The notes: a model not told the origin generated them from the letters alone. A stretch of 64,000 nt of DNA from Woeseiaceae bacterium (GCA_021773075.1 JAJFKT010000014.1:62001-126000); one strand, 5' to 3'; positions 53,637 to 63,117 are shown, counted from the stretch's first letter. Translations and numbers: made by a program.

Positions 53637-56600
53637 GCGACTTTATGCACGACAGAACTCAAATAATATGCGTGGGTCTTTTCGTCTTCGCATTGTTTGG
53701 CTGCGCCGAAGATAATGCCGAGCAGCCTGATGACGTTTCTACAGGAAAACCGGTTGTGTACCAGGTTTTCACGCGTTTGTTTGGCAACACGAACGACACC
53801 AATACCCCTTGGGGCACGATCGAAGAAAATGGGGTCGGAAAATTCAACGACTTCACCGACGCCGCACTCGAGGGTATTCGTGAACTCGGTACGACACATA
53901 TTTGGTACACGGGCGTGCCGCATCATGCCGTTATTCGTGACTACACTGAATATGGCATTGGCAATGACGATCCCGATGTCGTCAAAGGACGCGCCGGTTC
54001 ACCGTATGCCGTCAGGGACTACTACAACGTCAATCCAGACCTCGCCGTCGATCCGGGCAAGCGCCTGCAGGAATTTGAGGCACTGATCGAACGAACGCAT
54101 CGACACGAGATGAAAGTCATTATCGATATCGTGCCGAATCACATCGCCCGGGGCTATCGATCCCTGTCGAAGCCTGATGGCGTTGATGACTTCGGTGCCA
54201 GCGATGACACGAGTGTCGAGTGGGCTCGCGACAACAATTTTTACTATGTCGTGGGCGAAGATTTTGGGGTGCCTGAATCTTCAAACGGATACGAGCCGCT
54301 CGGTGGCGAGAATCACACGCTCAGCGATGGTCAGTTCGCCGAATCGCCTGCCAAATGGACCGGCAACGGCGCGCGCGATGCGCAGCCGCGGTTCGACGAC
54401 TGGTTCGAGACTGTCAAGATTAATTACGGCGTGCGCCCCGATGGCAGCTACGCATTCGATCGCGTGCCCGACGACGCTGGCGACTGGACGAACGCAGAGC
54501 ATGTGGCGTTCTGGCAGGATCGGATCGTACCCGACAGTTGGACGAAGTTTCGGGACATCGTGCTTTACTGGACGAAGAAAGGTGTCGACGGATTTCGATA
54601 CGACATGGCCGAGATGGTTCCGGTCGAGTTCTGGAGTTATCTGAATTCATCCATCAAATCTGTCAACCCAGATGCATTCCTCCTGGCCGAGGTATACACG
54701 CCATCCTTGTATCGCGACTACATTCGCTTGGGGCGCATGGACTATCTCTACGACAAGGTCGGTCTGTACGACACTTTGCGACCAATCGTAGAGGGCAGGG
54801 AAAACACCGACGCTATCGCACCTGTACACGCCGAAGTTCTCGACATTGAATCGCACATGTTGCACTTCCTTGAGAATCACGATGAACAACGTATCGCAAG
54901 CCCGGCCTTTGCGGGCGCTGCGAACAAAGCGAAGCCGGCGATGGTCGTATCGGCACTGATCGGCAGCTCACCGACGATGCTTTATTTTGCCCAGGATGTT
55001 GGTGAGCCCGGCGACGGCGATGCTGGATTTGGCAACTCGACGCGAACAACGATTTTCGACTATTGGGGAGTGCCTGCGCACCAGCGCTGGATGAATGGCG
55101 GGGCATTCGACGGAGGCGCGTCGTCAGTTGAAGAAAAAGAACTGCGCGACTTCTACGCGCGACTCATGAACTTCAGCGCCGAGAGTCCTGCGCTAACCGG
55201 GAACTATGCGGAGATTCACTCAGTGAATCGCGAGCGCAACGCTGATTACGATGAGCAGCTTTTCTCTTTTGTGCGTTGGAAAGACAAGCAACGACTGATC
55301 GTTGTCAGCAATTTTAGCGAAACAGGTTCGTACGATCTATCAATGGACGTTCCGGCAGGCGTCATCGCCGCATGGCAGCTTGACAGCGGTCGCTATGCAC
55401 TTGACGAGAAGCTTTACGGAAACAACATGAGCGAGCTCGTCGTCGATAGCGGCGAAGGATCGCTCAGCCTGCATCTTCAGCCCTTGGAATCGGTAGTTTA
55501 CAATGTCGGCACCGAGCCAAGGATAGCGAGTGACGGTGAAAGCCGAGAATTCGTTCCCCAGTGGGCAAAATCGGCGGTTTGGTACCAGATTTTTCCCGAT
55601 CGGTTCCGCAATGGCGACCCTTCCAACGACCCGAAAATTAGTGACCTCATCGGTGCCGACCCTGCGGCCCCGCCAAAGGAATGGCGCATACATCCCTGGG
55701 GAAGCGACTGGTACGAACTGCAGGACTACGAAAAAGCAAACGGTGAGCCAGAACTCTGGTATCACATCGCACGTCGCCGTTACGGTGGTGACCTGCAGGG
55801 CGTCATCGACAAGCTCGATTACATCGCAGCGCTGGGCGCGAATGCCATTTACTTGAACCCGGTCTTCGATTCCCCGTCGCTACACAAATACGACGGCGCG
55901 AGCTACCACCATATCGACCCGAATTTCGGGCCCAATCCCGAAGCCGACCGCAAGTTAATGGCCACAGAAAATCCTTTGGATCCGAAAACCTGGGTTTGGA
56001 CAGAGGCTGACGAACTCGCCCTGAGACTCATCAAGGAAGCACACAAACGTGATATCCGGATTATCTTCGACGGCGTCTTCAATCACATGGGAATCAATAG
56101 CTTTGCGTTTAAGAACCTGAAGGAAAACCAACGGGATTCGCCCTACAAGGACTGGTTCACGGTGAACTCGTTCGACGACCCGGTCAGTGGAACGACCTTC
56201 GACTATGAGGGTTGGTTCGGTGTTAAGTCACTTCCTGAGTTCAAAGAGGACGAAAATGGCCTTGTATCGGGTCCGCGCGAATACGTTTTCAATGCGACAA
56301 GGCGATGGATGAACCCGAAAGGCAAAGGCACTGAGAACGGTATTGACGGCTGGCGCCTGGATGTTGCTTTCAACGTGCACCATAACTTCTGGAAAGATTG
56401 GCGAAAGTTGGTCAAGTCGATAAACCCCGACGCTTATTTGACCGCCGAAATCGTTGACACACCCGACAAGGTAATACCCTACTTTCAAGGCGATGAGTTC
56501 GACGGCGAAATGAATTACAACTTTGCTTTCGCCGCTGCTGAGTTCTTTTTTCATACAAATGAAAATGCGATCAATGCCAGTGAATTCGACAAGAAACTAC

Positions 56601-57319
56601 AAGAACTTCGTAATTCCTATCCGCAGGGTGTTGCATACGTAACGCAAAATCTGTTTGGCAGCCATGACTCGAATCGTATTGGCTCTCATATCGTCAACCG
56701 GAACATTGGCAACTTCAGAGATTGGGGAAAATATTTCGGATTATCGCAAGCGGCCAACACTCCCGAATACGACGTCAGTAAACCACAAGCCGATGACATC
56801 AAGTTACAAAAACTGTTCGCTATTTTTCAGATGACCTATGTTGGCGCACCAATGATTTACTACGGCGATGAAGTTGGCATGTGGGGAGCAAATGACCCCG
56901 ACTCTCGCAAACCCATGCTGTGGCCGGACATAAATTATGACAACGAAGTCTATCTGGTCAACGGCGACAAACGACCAGCAGACCTTGTGTCGATTAATGA
57001 GAACCTGAAAGCGCACTACCAATCACTAATTAAGATCAGAAATGAGAATAGCGCATTGGCAACAGGTCGCTTTGACAGTATTTTGATTCACAATAGTAAG
57101 AACCTGTATGGCTTCGTTAGAGAGAACGCTGATCAAGCCATTACGATTATCCTGAACAATAGTAATGAGATTCAAGAAATAGAAGTATCTGTTCCGACAA
57201 AAGGAAAAGGCACCTCGGTTACTGATTTGATCACAAACCGAAGGTTTGTGAGAATAGATGGCAGAGTCGAAATAACACTCCCTGCTAAGTCAGGCATGAT
57301 CTTGACCGAGGAACAGTAG
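53633..57319 (+). CDS. tandem GH13-GH13 lipoprotein (two catalytic alpha-amylase domains)
   Basis: 1228 residues from an ATG overlapping the GH31 stop (ATGA); a Met at residue 5 is an alternative. Lipobox L-F-G-C (Cys24). The first GH13 barrel (about 36-560) has 'IIDIVPNH', Asp324 in 'GVDGFRYDMAEM', Glu353 in 'LLAEVYTP' and Asp417 in 'FLENHDEQR'. A beta-domain linker leads to a second barrel (about 639-1130, beginning 'QWAKSAVWYQIFPDRF') with 'FDGVFNHMG', Asp910 in 'GWRLDVAF', Glu939 in 'LTAEIVDTP' and Asp1012 in 'GSHDSNR'. Both catalytic triads are complete, and a C-terminal beta-sandwich follows. Joined GH13 units of different subtype are uncommon. Confidence 0.92.
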   Translation: MSDFMHDRTQIICVGLFVFALFGCAEDNAEQPDDVSTGKPVVYQVFTRLFGNTNDTNTPWGTIEENGVGKFNDFTDAALEGIRELGTTHIWYTGVPHHAVIRDYTEYGIGNDDPDVVKGRAGSPYAVRDYYNVNPDLAVDPGKRLQEFEALIERTHRHEMKVIIDIVPNHIARGYRSLSKPDGVDDFGASDDTSVEWARDNNFYYVVGEDFGVPESSNGYEPLGGENHTLSDGQFAESPAKWTGNGARDAQPRFDDWFETVKINYGVRPDGSYAFDRVPDDAGDWTNAEHVAFWQDRIVPDSWTKFRDIVLYWTKKGVDGFRYDMAEMVPVEFWSYLNSSIKSVNPDAFLLAEVYTPSLYRDYIRLGRMDYLYDKVGLYDTLRPIVEGRENTDAIAPVHAEVLDIESHMLHFLENHDEQRIASPAFAGAANKAKPAMVVSALIGSSPTMLYFAQDVGEPGDGDAGFGNSTRTTIFDYWGVPAHQRWMNGGAFDGGASSVEEKELRDFYARLMNFSAESPALTGNYAEIHSVNRERNADYDEQLFSFVRWKDKQRLIVVSNFSETGSYDLSMDVPAGVIAAWQLDSGRYALDEKLYGNNMSELVVDSGEGSLSLHLQPLESVVYNVGTEPRIASDGESREFVPQWAKSAVWYQIFPDRFRNGDPSNDPKISDLIGADPAAPPKEWRIHPWGSDWYELQDYEKANGEPELWYHIARRRYGGDLQGVIDKLDYIAALGANAIYLNPVFDSPSLHKYDGASYHHIDPNFGPNPEADRKLMATENPLDPKTWVWTEADELALRLIKEAHKRDIRIIFDGVFNHMGINSFAFKNLKENQRDSPYKDWFTVNSFDDPVSGTTFDYEGWFGVKSLPEFKEDENGLVSGPREYVFNATRRWMNPKGKGTENGIDGWRLDVAFNVHHNFWKDWRKLVKSINPDAYLTAEIVDTPDKVIPYFQGDEFDGEMNYNFAFAAAEFFFHTNENAINASEFDKKLQELRNSYPQGVAYVTQNLFGSHDSNRIGSHIVNRNIGNFRDWGKYFGLSQAANTPEYDVSKPQADDIKLQKLFAIFQMTYVGAPMIYYGDEVGMWGANDPDSRKPMLWPDINYDNEVYLVNGDKRPADLVSINENLKAHYQSLIKIRNENSALATGRFDSILIHNSKNLYGFVRENADQAITIILNNSNEIQEIEVSVPTKGKGTSVTDLITNRRFVRIDGRVEITLPAKSGMILTEEQ

Positions 57320-57328
57320 GCCCAAGCG

Positions 57329-58261
57329 CTATTCTGTGTATCCACAGGTCTGCTCAAGCTCGTCCATCGCAAGCGCAAACGCCGTGCCGAGGCGCATAAA
57401 TCCGTCCGTATCGTAATGCCAGCCGTCATCCAGATATCCCAGTTCTTCGGTCACCGTCACGTAGGTCGCACAAGCATCGTTGTTCACAAAGTCTAGCTGC
57501 GCGCTCTGCACCGTTTCTATGTAATCCATGACACTGCCATCGTCTGACATGCCCGAGTCCGTGATCTTGCCGATAACTAACGGCAAGTCGTCAACCCGTA
57601 GAGCGGCGCGAATAAGACTCATCAGGCGCTCGATATTCGCTCGATATTCGTCCGCAGCCACCTGGCTATCGTAGGCATCCGCCTCGCCCTGCATCCAGAC
57701 GATTCCAGACGGTACAAGTTGATCAGCGATCCCGTCTCCGTCGATATCGGACTGTCCGATGGCATTGCGTAAGGTCTTTAAGAAATGATCGTACTGGTTA
57801 TTGCCAGCGCCCTCTGAGAATTCCGGGTGCCAATTGCCATATCCGACACCGACCGCGAGGCCCGACCCACCGAGCGCGTATTTAATTATCGCAATCTTCG
57901 TATCAGGCGAGCGTTCCGCCATCGTTTGACCGAAAAATAATTCGGGACCGAAGCGACCAGACAGCTTATTTCTGGTGCCATCCGTCTTGAAGCCTGTCCC
58001 ATGTCCAGGCTGCAGCGGTTCCCATATGCCAACGCCACCGTGCGTTTCATTGTCGAACGCCATCTGTCCCGTAAATATCATTACATCCCGGCTCACGGTG
58101 CCAGCTTCCTCCGGCAGCTCTTCGGAAAACCCGAAGCCCTCCATATTCGACTGACCCCCGAGGTAGTACAGTTTATACACCGTTGGCTCATCGCTTTTCG
58201 CGTAGCTGGACGCCAGCAAAGTTAGTCCAAGGAGTGAAAATAGCTTAGTGAGATTTTTCAT
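57329..58261 (-). CDS. SGNH carbohydrate esterase (sialate O-acetylesterase/DUF303-like)
   Basis: 310 residues from the ATG at 58261, giving a signal peptide ('MKNLTKLFSLLGLTLLASSY'). Family blocks: Ser38 in 'LGGQSNMEGFG' (block I), a Gly in 'YALGGSGLAV' (II), Gln/Gly in 'VWMQGEADAYDS' (III), and the Asp/His in 'DDGWHYDTDGFMR' (V). This is the CE6/DUF303 acetylesterase layout. 'SDIDGDGIADQLVP' is a small Asp-rich, calcium-like insert. It should remove acetyl groups from sugars. Why an acetylesterase sits in a maltodextrin locus is unclear. It converges with the tandem GH13 gene. Confidence 0.88.
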   Translation of the reverse strand: MKNLTKLFSLLGLTLLASSYAKSDEPTVYKLYYLGGQSNMEGFGFSEELPEEAGTVSRDVMIFTGQMAFDNETHGGVGIWEPLQPGHGTGFKTDGTRNKLSGRFGPELFFGQTMAERSPDTKIAIIKYALGGSGLAVGVGYGNWHPEFSEGAGNNQYDHFLKTLRNAIGQSDIDGDGIADQLVPSGIVWMQGEADAYDSQVAADEYRANIERLMSLIRAALRVDDLPLVIGKITDSGMSDDGSVMDYIETVQSAQLDFVNNDACATYVTVTEELGYLDDGWHYDTDGFMRLGTAFALAMDELEQTCGYTE

Positions 58262-58351
58262 TTTGCATCTGCCTGTGAAACCTGTCGTCTTTGGCACGGG
58301 CTATTTTTCTCATTAATCCGCCAACGTTTAAGCGAATGATGCGGTCTCGGG

Positions 58352-59845
58352 TCAACTGGCCTTGCCAAACATCGCCAGAAACTCATCATGGCTGGGTATT
58401 TCGGGCATGGGCTGCATTTTGGTTTTCTTGGTATTTGCCAATTTTTCTTTCAGCTGCGCATCACTCAGAGTATCAGCCAACGGATGGTAATCCTGCGGCA
58501 TGACTCCCTGCCCCAGCATCACCTGTAGCCACGAGGGTTCGAGGAAAATGTCGAGGTCGTCTTTGGTCAACGTGCCATTGGAACGGAACAGGTCAATTTT
58601 CTCGGTAATACGTTCGGGCACATCCATGTTCCGCACGTCACGCCAGAACTGGCTATCATCGCGTTCATTCAGGTGGTAATGCAGGATGATGAAATCGCGA
58701 ATCAGCTCGTACTCGAATTGCGATTGCCGGTTATATTCATCAGTCAATTGCGGGGTAACACCAGCATGTGGGAACAAGGTCAGCAAACGTACGACCGCAG
58801 ACTGAATCAAGTGAATACTGGTTGACTCCAGAGGCTCGAGAAATCCACTTGAAAGTCCGACCGCTACGACATTGCGGTTCCATTGCTTGCTTACCCGACC
58901 TGTCCTGAACGGGATTATCTTTGGCTCGGCAATGGCGTTTGACTCGAGATTCCCCATAAGAATCGCTTGCGCCTCATCGTCACTGTAGTAGTTACTGCTG
59001 TACACCAGGCCGTTTCCATTGCGGTGCTGCAAAGGAATTCGCCATTGCCAGCCAGCCGAGTGCGCGATGGATCGCGTGTAGGGTAGTGTTTTTTCGAATC
59101 GCTCGGACGGTACAGCCATCGCCCTGTCGCATGGCAACCAGTGACTCCAGTCTTCGAAACCTGTTTCGAGTTTCTGGTTGATAAGCAAACCCCGGGCACC
59201 GGAGCAATCTATGAAAAAGTCGCCTGACACTTCGCCACCGTTTTTCAGGACCAGGCTCGTCACAAATCCGCTTTCAGAATCGACTTTTACTTGTTCGATC
59301 AGTCCTTCGGTTCGGACAACGCCCAGCTTTTCACTGTAGCGCCGCAAGTACTGGCCATATAACGACGCATCGAAATGATACGCGTAGGGCATTTCCCAAA
59401 CCTGGTCGTTGACCTGCAACTTCGCAAATTTGTTGGCTTCAGCACACAGGTAGTTCAGGTCATATTCCCAAAGGTTAGTCTTGTGGCCTGCCAGTTGAGC
59501 ACGCGTCCAGAAATGATGGAAATGACAGAACGCCTGACTTCTGCCCGGTGCGCCAAAGGTGTGATAGTAGCTATCGCCCTCTGCACGCCAATTATCAAAG
59601 CGGATTGCAAGTTTTATCGATGCCTTGGTCTCGCGAAGAAATTCAGCTTCGTCGAGGCCGAGTACACTATTGAAAAGCTGAATCGGTGGAATTGTCGCTT
59701 CACCGACACCAATAATTCCGATGTCTTCCGACTCGACGAGCTCAACATCGATCTCGCCGGCAAGCACTCGCTTCAATAGTGCGGCTGACATCCATCCCGC
59801 TGTGCCACCACCGACGACAACCACTTTCCTTATTTTGTCTTTCAT
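58352..59845 (-). CDS. tryptophan-halogenase-like flavoprotein
   Basis: 497 residues from the ATG at 59845. FAD motif 'VVVVGGGTAGWMSAALL', 'GIIGVGEATIPPIQLF', the conserved Lys78 of halogenases in 'TKASIKLAIRFDNW', and the halogenase signature W-x-W-x-I-P in 'GWQWRIPLQHR'; 'FLEPLESTSIHLIQ' is also standard. The family needs reduced flavin from a partner and halogenates tryptophan or related rings. Many relatives, however, lie beside TonB-dependent receptors in sugar-utilisation loci of alpha- and gammaproteobacteria, where their role is unknown. It is on the receptor strand, 154 bases after the receptor stop, beyond a terminator. Confidence 0.9.
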   Translation of the reverse strand: MKDKIRKVVVVGGGTAGWMSAALLKRVLAGEIDVELVESEDIGIIGVGEATIPPIQLFNSVLGLDEAEFLRETKASIKLAIRFDNWRAEGDSYYHTFGAPGRSQAFCHFHHFWTRAQLAGHKTNLWEYDLNYLCAEANKFAKLQVNDQVWEMPYAYHFDASLYGQYLRRYSEKLGVVRTEGLIEQVKVDSESGFVTSLVLKNGGEVSGDFFIDCSGARGLLINQKLETGFEDWSHWLPCDRAMAVPSERFEKTLPYTRSIAHSAGWQWRIPLQHRNGNGLVYSSNYYSDDEAQAILMGNLESNAIAEPKIIPFRTGRVSKQWNRNVVAVGLSSGFLEPLESTSIHLIQSAVVRLLTLFPHAGVTPQLTDEYNRQSQFEYELIRDFIILHYHLNERDDSQFWRDVRNMDVPERITEKIDLFRSNGTLTKDDLDIFLEPSWLQVMLGQGVMPQDYHPLADTLSDAQLKEKLANTKKTKMQPMPEIPSHDEFLAMFGKAS

Positions 59846-59941
59846 TTGACCATCATCCGAATTAAGCACCGAAGCCGGGCCGGATCGCCGATAATATCAG
59901 CCCCCTGAGCTTCACAAGATCCGTATTACCCCTAAGTCCTC

Positions 59942-59972
59942 AAAAAAAACCCCACCAGCACAGCTGGTGGGG
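59942..59972 (-). terminator. rho-independent terminator after TonB-dependent receptor
   Basis: In the minus direction CCCCACCAG, a five-base loop, CTGGTGGGG and then eight T form a strong hairpin plus U-tract, 26-57 bases past the receptor stop. It should end most receptor transcripts, so the halogenase-like gene is expressed by read-through or its own promoter in the 96 bases that follow. Confidence 0.92.
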
Positions 59973-59998
59973 TTTTCGTTCAAGATTTCAAATTGAAA

Positions 59999-62935
59999 CT
60001 ACTTGAATTTGTAATTGACGTTCAATATGTAGTTAGCGCCAAACGTCTGGAACTTTGTAATCTGCCGTGGATCGTTATTGGACTGAATTGTGTCTTCGTC
60101 CGTGAGATTCTGACCTTGCAGCGAGATGTACAAGCCATCCAGTCTGTCGAAACCACCTTGCCCAAAGTCATAGCCGATTTGCGCATCGATTAGCTCCGCG
60201 CCTTGGTCGATTGTGTCTTCCAATGCCAGACTCAAACCCGGAACCTGCGTCGCGAACTTGTCTCGCTTGGTCCACGAAACACGGGCTTGGAAACCGTCTC
60301 GTTCGAAGTAGGCAGTTGCCTGGAAACTTTCCTCAGACAGACCCGGCACCCTTGATCCATCGTCCAGCGACCCATCGTAAAGTGCGGCTGAGGCGATCAG
60401 GCCGAGACCGTCCAGTGCGCCCGAGAATTTGTGGAACGGCACGTTTGCCTGGATTTCCCAGCCTCTGACAAAGCCTTCGAGACCGTCATCCTTGCTCGAA
60501 ACAACACCAAGAAAGGTCTGTGGTGCAATGATGATGGTATTGTCATCAGGATCTACACCCTGATGAAATCCCGGGATGTAAAACTCGCTGAAATCTGCGA
60601 TGAAATTATTATTCTTGTGCCAGTTGACCAGGTCCTTGTAGAAAAAGGCGAGTGACACAAATCCGTCATCCGCGAAGTACCAATCATAGGCCAGGTCGAA
60701 CTGATCCGCTTCCAGCGGCTTGAGCTTCGCGTTACCAGCACTCGCGCTCCATGGCCCGCCCACGGGGCTAGTCGAAGAAACGTTGCCGAAGTTGAAGTTA
60801 AAACTGACCTGATTATTCGGCTTCATATCGTCCAGGCGCGGCCGACTGATCGTCTTGGACAATGCAGTACGAATAACCTGATTCTCCGAAATTTCGAAAT
60901 TGACGTTCAAACTTGGCAGGACATCGGTGTAATCATCGCCATCGGTGATCGGCGTTGCGAGATTGAAACCGGTTTCGTCGACTCTCGCGTCAAACCCGCT
61001 TCCTGTCTGATCCGCATTTACTATCTGCAGCCCGAAATTACCGCTAACAGGGGTATCGCCTATCTGCGTGTCGAAATCGAATTTCGCGTAAGCTGATATT
61101 ATTTCCTCTTCGATTTCGTATGTGTCGCCAGCCCGGCTCGGTTCCAACAGACCGCCATCGGTGGCGGTATAGAAACCACTCTCGAACAAGCCAAGTCCGT
61201 CGTAGGCAACGACATCGCCGACTCCTATGAAGCTCAGATCAGCGGCGCCCACCCGAAATTGCTCCGGAATGACACCGTCATCGGGCCAGGTCGAAGCCGT
61301 CAGGAAAAAGCCGTTGTTGAGCTTTGACTTGCTGCGATCAGAGTAATACACGCCAAATTCGACATTGCTCAGGATGCCCAGCTCCAGACTGCGCTCAGCA
61401 TCAATTTTGAACGTCGTCAATTCCTCCTCAAATATCGGTTGATTCACAAAACCGTCCTGCGCTTGCGCGGGGCCGATATTGGGAAATCCGGTTTGCGGCT
61501 GAAATGCAGCAACATTGGCCATGCCGCCGCCCCATGCCTGCGGCCCGGCTAGCCGGATCGTATTGAAGTCGCTGAGGTCTACCGCCGAAAGTGTCGGGTG
61601 GTCTGTGTAAGTTACGCCGCTTGAGGTCGCTTCCCAGGAACGTGGAGACGCCGCACCTTGTGTCGTCGAGCCGGCGCGGCCTACACCAGAATAGCTTTCG
61701 ATGTTAGTAATTGTTTTGTCGACTTCGCTGTGAGCAACGTCGAACCCTAATTTCCAATCGTCGCCGAGATTGTATTCCAGGTTCACGCCGAAGGTTGTCA
61801 ATTCTGCTTCTTTTTCCTCGCCGTCGTTACGAATGACCGAAAGGAAGCCGGGTTCCATCGTACCGCCCGTAACCAGGCCATTTTCGACGCTTGTCACCGT
61901 ATAAGACGTGCCGCCCCATTCCGCCCCGCCCTCTTCAACGCCACGGAATGCCTTATCTTCATTAAAGTCGATGTAAAGCGCATCGAACGTGACGGTCAAA
62001 TCGTCGTTTGGCGCGAACTGCAATACGCCAGCGATAGTATCCCGCTCCAGCATGGCAGAGCGAACGAACGAATCGTGGCCGCCCAAGACGTTGTCGCCGC
62101 ATGCCAGGTTCACGCCGGCGGCAGCCGTTGCATTGTTAAAGTTGCCCTGATCGTCGCAGGAAACGTCCGCGTAGCCCCAGCCACGGAATTGCTGCTCCTG
62201 ACTTGGCGACTCAGAACTCGTTGCCGCCAGCGCAAGACCGATGGTTCCATCGGAAAAGGTGTCAGAGTAACTAATCGCAAAACGATGACCATCATCATCG
62301 AAGTCCGGATTTGCCGAGTCCAGATCGTTGGATTCGAAATTCGCGTTGACCACAAAGTATGGAGCGGCGTCGAGGGGGCGGGTGGTTCTCAGATCGACGA
62401 TACCGCCGATACCCTGAGTCGTCATCGTCGCATCGGGAGTCTTGTAGACCAACACACCGCTGATGATCTCCGATGGATACAGGTCAAACTCAACACCTCG
62501 GTTATCACCCATGCCCAGCAATTCGCGGCCGTTCATCGATACGCCAACGTACTCTTCTCTAAATCCCCGGACAGACAGGCCGCTTGTCCGGCCATTACGA
62601 CGTTCACCAGACAAGCCTGGCAGGCGTGCCAGTGACTCAGCGATGCTCGAATCGGGTAATTTGCCTATATCTTCCGCTGAAATCGCTTCGACGATTGTCG
62701 CAGAGTTTCGCTTTGAGGAAATCGATTCGACCAGGCTTTTGCGAAACTTGCCGTACGTAACAATTTCTTCAATTACGTCGTCGTCACCATTATCCTGCGC
62801 GTAGGCTGGCATCACCAGCGCGCCAGACAGTGCTGTAGCTACAGCGATTGACACTGCGCTAAAGCGCGCTGATTTGAGTGAATGTAATGTGTCGTCTGCG
62901 TTAGACGTTGCGCGTGCGCGCCGTTTCATGGCCAT
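59999..62935 (-). CDS. TonB-dependent receptor (likely maltodextrin)
   Basis: 978 residues from the ATG at 62935, preceded by GGGGGAAA at good distance and giving a signal peptide ('SAVSIAVATALSGALVMPAYA'). A TonB-box-like 'EEIVTYG' is followed by the plug ('ISAEDIGKLPDSSIAESLARLPG', 'GLSVRGFREEYVGVSMNGREL') and the long barrel with 'DVLPSLNVNFEISENQVIRTALSKTISRP' type strands, ending 'LNVNYKFK'. It belongs to the large proteobacterial carbohydrate receptor group (MalA of Caulobacter is one example). It should take up maltodextrins across the outer membrane. Upstream is a 54-base inverted-repeat region and divergent malQ. Confidence 0.93.
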   Translation of the reverse strand: MAMKRRARATSNADDTLHSLKSARFSAVSIAVATALSGALVMPAYAQDNGDDDVIEEIVTYGKFRKSLVESISSKRNSATIVEAISAEDIGKLPDSSIAESLARLPGLSGERRNGRTSGLSVRGFREEYVGVSMNGRELLGMGDNRGVEFDLYPSEIISGVLVYKTPDATMTTQGIGGIVDLRTTRPLDAAPYFVVNANFESNDLDSANPDFDDDGHRFAISYSDTFSDGTIGLALAATSSESPSQEQQFRGWGYADVSCDDQGNFNNATAAAGVNLACGDNVLGGHDSFVRSAMLERDTIAGVLQFAPNDDLTVTFDALYIDFNEDKAFRGVEEGGAEWGGTSYTVTSVENGLVTGGTMEPGFLSVIRNDGEEKEAELTTFGVNLEYNLGDDWKLGFDVAHSEVDKTITNIESYSGVGRAGSTTQGAASPRSWEATSSGVTYTDHPTLSAVDLSDFNTIRLAGPQAWGGGMANVAAFQPQTGFPNIGPAQAQDGFVNQPIFEEELTTFKIDAERSLELGILSNVEFGVYYSDRSKSKLNNGFFLTASTWPDDGVIPEQFRVGAADLSFIGVGDVVAYDGLGLFESGFYTATDGGLLEPSRAGDTYEIEEEIISAYAKFDFDTQIGDTPVSGNFGLQIVNADQTGSGFDARVDETGFNLATPITDGDDYTDVLPSLNVNFEISENQVIRTALSKTISRPRLDDMKPNNQVSFNFNFGNVSSTSPVGGPWSASAGNAKLKPLEADQFDLAYDWYFADDGFVSLAFFYKDLVNWHKNNNFIADFSEFYIPGFHQGVDPDDNTIIIAPQTFLGVVSSKDDGLEGFVRGWEIQANVPFHKFSGALDGLGLIASAALYDGSLDDGSRVPGLSEESFQATAYFERDGFQARVSWTKRDKFATQVPGLSLALEDTIDQGAELIDAQIGYDFGQGGFDRLDGLYISLQGQNLTDEDTIQSNNDPRQITKFQTFGANYILNVNYKFK

Positions 62936-63016
62936 CTGTGTATTTCCCCCACAAGGAATGGTTTCTTCGAAATGTGCCCAACATGTTAGGAATGTGCGGC
63001 GAGCACCGCAATGCGA

Positions 63017-63030
63017 TGCATACGTATACA
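63017..63030. promoter_or_regulatory. LacI-type operator copy A
   Basis: TGCATACGTATACA is a 14-base near-palindrome with central CG (one mismatched pair). It matches the core ATACGTAT of the site at 49210. It lies 18 bases (centre to centre) from copy B, a spacing near two helical turns. Confidence 0.65.
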
Positions 63031-63034
63031 TTCG

Positions 63035-63048
63035 TGAATACGTATGCA
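63035..63048. promoter_or_regulatory. LacI-type operator copy B
   Basis: TGAATACGTATGCA differs from the perfect palindrome at 49210 (TGAATACGTATTCA) at one base. It is the mirror image of copy A within the large inverted repeat and nearer to malQ. Confidence 0.65.
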
Positions 63049-63117
63049 TCGCATTGCGGCTTGCAACCGCGGTGATTAGTTTCGCATTTGACTAGTATGC
63101 ATTCACAAACTTTTATA

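Larger units (their letters stand above)
63006..63059. promoter_or_regulatory. 22-base perfect inverted repeat between TBDR and malQ
   Basis: The arms 63006-63027 and 63038-63059 are perfect reverse complements of each other, with a ten-base centre (ACATTCGTGA). Each arm ends with a TACGTA core, so the structure contains two operator-like palindromes. It lies 71 bases upstream of the receptor start and 59 bases before the malQ start. No T-run follows in either direction, so it is not a terminator. Confidence 0.8.

Noticed and set aside
62075..62635. Long open frame antisense to the TonB-dependent receptor
   Set aside because: It mirrors a well-supported receptor gene, has no ribosome site, and its composition is Arg/Val-rich as expected from reverse reading.
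63006..63059. Large inverted repeat as a terminator
   Set aside because: It lies between divergent start regions and has no T-run; the operator-like cores inside explain it better.
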